A stretch of DNA of 64,000 nucleotides from Mycolicibacterium iranicum (GTDB taxonomy: Bacteria > Actinomycetota > Actinomycetes > Mycobacteriales > Mycobacteriaceae): the NCBI RefSeq assembly GCF_001650495.1, contig NZ_LWCS01000023.1:50828-114827 (forward strand), read 5' to 3'. The notes beneath the pieces were generated by a model. That model did no database searches. It worked only from the letters and a program-made list of their open reading frames with translations, and was not told the origin of the DNA. Position numbers and translations under genes: made by a program. Positions 62,071 through 64,000 of this stretch are shown piece after piece (position 1 is the first letter of the stretch; each line of letters starts with the position of its first letter).

Positions 62071-63233
62071 GTGGTTGTTCTCCGATTCTCGTTGTGCGGA
62101 AGGCCTTTCCGGACTTCAGGGCCTCACACAAGAGATAAGCCCCGGATCCGGAAGCGGACCGCGGGGCTGAAGGAAGCAGCTATACCACGGGCACCGCTGG
62201 CCGGTACCCGTAGAAAAATCGGCGATGAGCCCCTCGGGCGAAGAGCAGAATGCCGGGTTGCGCAGTGAGCACGTAGCGAGTGTGCCACTAGCGACCAGTA
62301 CGGCGCAAAGGAACCTCAGATCAGTGGGCCGGTTCGACTGAAATTTGCCCGCAGACGCCCCTGAGGGGGCCTGGCTGACATCAACCTGGGCAAGCTGTCG
62401 CGATCGCGAGTCGGCCCCGCCGGCCGAACTTGCGCACGGCAGGCCGGTGGGTGTGCTGGTGGTAAACAAGTTCGCTCTGGAAGACGTCAGATTCGCGTAT
62501 CAAGCGCTTCAGAGGCGCAGAAGGCAGATATTTTCGCTAGAAAGCATTAGCTCTTGACGCTTTCGTTGATATGGTTCCGAACGTAAACCGGCAAGCGCCG
62601 CAGCTGAAAGGGGCTCATGGAGTCGGGCAACCGCCTTGGCCGACACCGTGTGAAGTATTTTCTGTCTAACGATTAGCCAACCCGGCCGTTCGATGGTTGG
62701 CAGCACAGGTGACCGCTCTGGGGGATTCCTTGGTCACGCAAGCGTCGATGCTCACCCTGGGCAAAGTTTCCAAAAGTCTGGGTTGTGTTCATGAGTCGGA
62801 CTAATTGTGCACTGAAGACGTCATTACCCGACTCGTAATGGTCCGCGATAAAGAGTTGCTGGCAGTCGCGCATCTGCTTTCGGTGCACAACCAGAAGCCA
62901 TTCTCGATCGACCTTTCTGGTCGTCAGGAATTGAGGCATCCAGCGGAAGTCTCTGCCTGCTGTTCGAACTGCCAACCTGAGCATTCAGCTCCTGGCTAAG
63001 GGCCATGATCGGCGCTTTTACTCGCCTATCGCTGTCATGTGCCGCCTCCTGAAGGGGTGCACTACCTGTATCCGCGAGCCCTCGGCGCGTGGGCCGTGTT
63101 GTTCGACAAGATTTAATTCGCCAGTCTTAGGGTCACTTATTGACATGTTGCTGCGAGCGACCTTACCTTGACTAAGCCCGCATCGATCGGGCATCGAAAT
63201 GTGGCGTCGGGGGAATGGGACGCGCCATCGACT
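62071..63233. other. Gene-poor region with lower GC
   Basis: About 1.16 kb without a gene I can support; from roughly 62.5 to 63.2 kb GC falls visibly below the flanks. A weak hairpin (62138-62144 with 62162-62168) lies upstream of chorismate mutase. One short plus-strand frame (62462-62520) reads like the C-terminal end of a zinc alcohol dehydrogenase, and a minus-strand frame of 103 codons (62673-62984) has protein-like composition but no recognised family. Looks like eroded accessory DNA. Confidence 0.5.
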
Positions 63234-63249
63234 GGAGGGGCTCCGCAAA

Positions 63250-64000
63250 GTGGTCAAGCACCGTGCTGCAGACATCAATTCGACCAGCCGTCGCCTCGCC
63301 GCCGGGCTGTTGGGAACAGCCGCGGTAGGTGCAGGTGTGGCATGGGGTGCATCTACCGCCTCAGCTCCGATGGGGCTGGACGTGCGCTTGGTCTCCACGG
63401 AGTCGACGCTGGGGCCGGCCTCGTCGGAATGCCTGGCGGCGAACACCGAGTGTGGCGTCTACTTCGGATCTGCCGGTGCGCCTACACCTCCCGCACTGGC
63501 CGCTGCGAACGCGATCGCTTTCCGGCCGATCATCGGCAATGGCGGCTGGCTCATCGGCAACGGCCTGAACGCGGCGGAAGACTGTGTCGCCGAGGCGTGC
63601 CGCGGCGGCGACGGCGGACTGCTCTGGGGTAACGGCGGAGACGGGCTATACGGCTGGGCCGGCGGCGACGCCGGCCTCATCGGCAACGGCGGCAACGGCG
63701 GCGCGGGTGTCAATGCGCAATATGACGCGTTTACGGGAGCGCGTCTGAGCTGGGCCAGCAACGGTGGCAACGGAGGTCAGGGCGGCAGCCTGTTCGGCCA
63801 CGGGGGTAACGGAGGCGACGGCGGTCGCGATGAGAACACACTCGACTCACCTTTCGCCGGCGGCAACGACGCTTATGGCGGCCATGGCGGCATCGGTGGA
63901 CAGGGCGGCCAGCTCGGCGGTGACGGCGGCGAGGGTGGCTGGGGCGGCGACGCGTTCTCCGCGAATGGCAATGCCGCGGCAGGTGCCGGGGGTACAGGCG
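63250..64000 (+). CDS. PGRS-repeat exported protein without PE domain (5' part)
   Basis: The gene continues past the window end. GTG 63250 has a GGAGGGG ribosome site nine bases upstream; ATG 63199 is an alternative without a good site. Residues 1-38 form a signal peptide with a twin-arginine-like SRRLAAGLLGTAAVG stretch ending STASA. Residues 40-95 are a linker with two Cys (SSECLAANTECGVYF). From about residue 98 come Gly-rich repeats (IIGNGGWLIGNG, GGNGGAG, NGGNGGQGGSLFGHGG), as in PE-PGRS proteins. No PE domain is present. Cell-surface role inferred. Confidence 0.85.
   Translation, partial: MVKHRAADINSTSRRLAAGLLGTAAVGAGVAWGASTASAPMGLDVRLVSTESTLGPASSECLAANTECGVYFGSAGAPTPPALAAANAIAFRPIIGNGGWLIGNGLNAAEDCVAEACRGGDGGLLWGNGGDGLYGWAGGDAGLIGNGGNGGAGVNAQYDAFTGARLSWASNGGNGGQGGSLFGHGGNGGDGGRDENTLDSPFAGGNDAYGGHGGIGGQGGQLGGDGGEGGWGGDAFSANGNAAAGAGGTG

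Noticed and set aside
62673..62984. 103-codon minus-strand frame with plausible composition
   Set aside because: No family resemblance, no good ribosome site, and it lies in a region that looks degraded; mentioned only in the region note.

Overview
The window is high-GC actinobacterial DNA and reads as the chromosome of a pigmented, rapidly growing mycobacterium (Mycolicibacterium-type). The signs are the SigK/RskA pair, a mycobacterial LigD with polymerase-phosphoesterase-ligase order beside Ku, Rv0203-type hemophore-like and F420-dependent proteins, KstR and LexA boxes, a 13E12-family HNH protein, a PGRS-repeat protein and a chorismate mutase very like Rv0948c. From ku to the chorismate mutase the order ku, ligD, Fpg-like, SDR, pgi, chorismate mutase follows Rv0937c-Rv0948c of M. 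tuberculosis, with large accessory insertions.

Layout. 1-1.6 kb: the 3' end of a large Ig-like surface or secreted protein. 1.7-9.9 kb: small metabolic genes, then a tightly overlapped minus-strand operon of SCP-x thiolase, carotenoid oxygenase, double HxlR regulator and isochorismatase-type hydrolase, then GAF-ANTAR and XRE regulators and small exported proteins. 10-18 kb: a polyprenyl-phosphate sugar transferase, tRNA-Arg(CCT), a NorE/NorF-like membrane trio, an F420 enzyme, a YbdK-type ligase, and the DUF1365-sigK-rskA operon with a SigK-like promoter. 18-24.5 kb: mntH with a poly-gamma-glutamate hydrolase fusion and a serine hydrolase, three small secreted proteins, and a reductase/SDR pair behind a KstR box. 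24.6-28.8 kb: Ku, a PfkB kinase and LigD (end joining). 29-39.8 kb: short divergent regulator/enzyme pairs, a LexA-boxed 13E12 gene, RNase HI, and an MFS/aldolase-like/ROK cluster.

39.8-46.9 kb is a carotenoid operon on the minus strand: crtE-crtI-crtB, a 215-bp wreck of the lycopene cyclase genes crtYc/crtYd, a methyltransferase, a CrtU-like FAD enzyme and a Rieske protein. Genes overlap by 1-4 bases, so the deletion sits inside an otherwise intact operon. With no cyclase in the window, cyclic carotenoids may not be made unless a cyclase lies elsewhere.

47.4-62.1 kb: an F420 enzyme behind a second KstR box, an AurF/DUF4873 pair, Fpg-like glycosylase, SDR, an autoregulated-looking XRE/membrane pair, pgi, a succinate-semialdehyde-type dehydrogenase, a 994-residue exported beta-propeller protein with an unusual C-terminal domain, an OafA-type acyltransferase and chorismate mutase. 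From 62.1 to 63.2 kb there is a gene-poor stretch of lower GC. The window ends inside a PGRS-repeat protein that has its own signal peptide instead of a PE domain.
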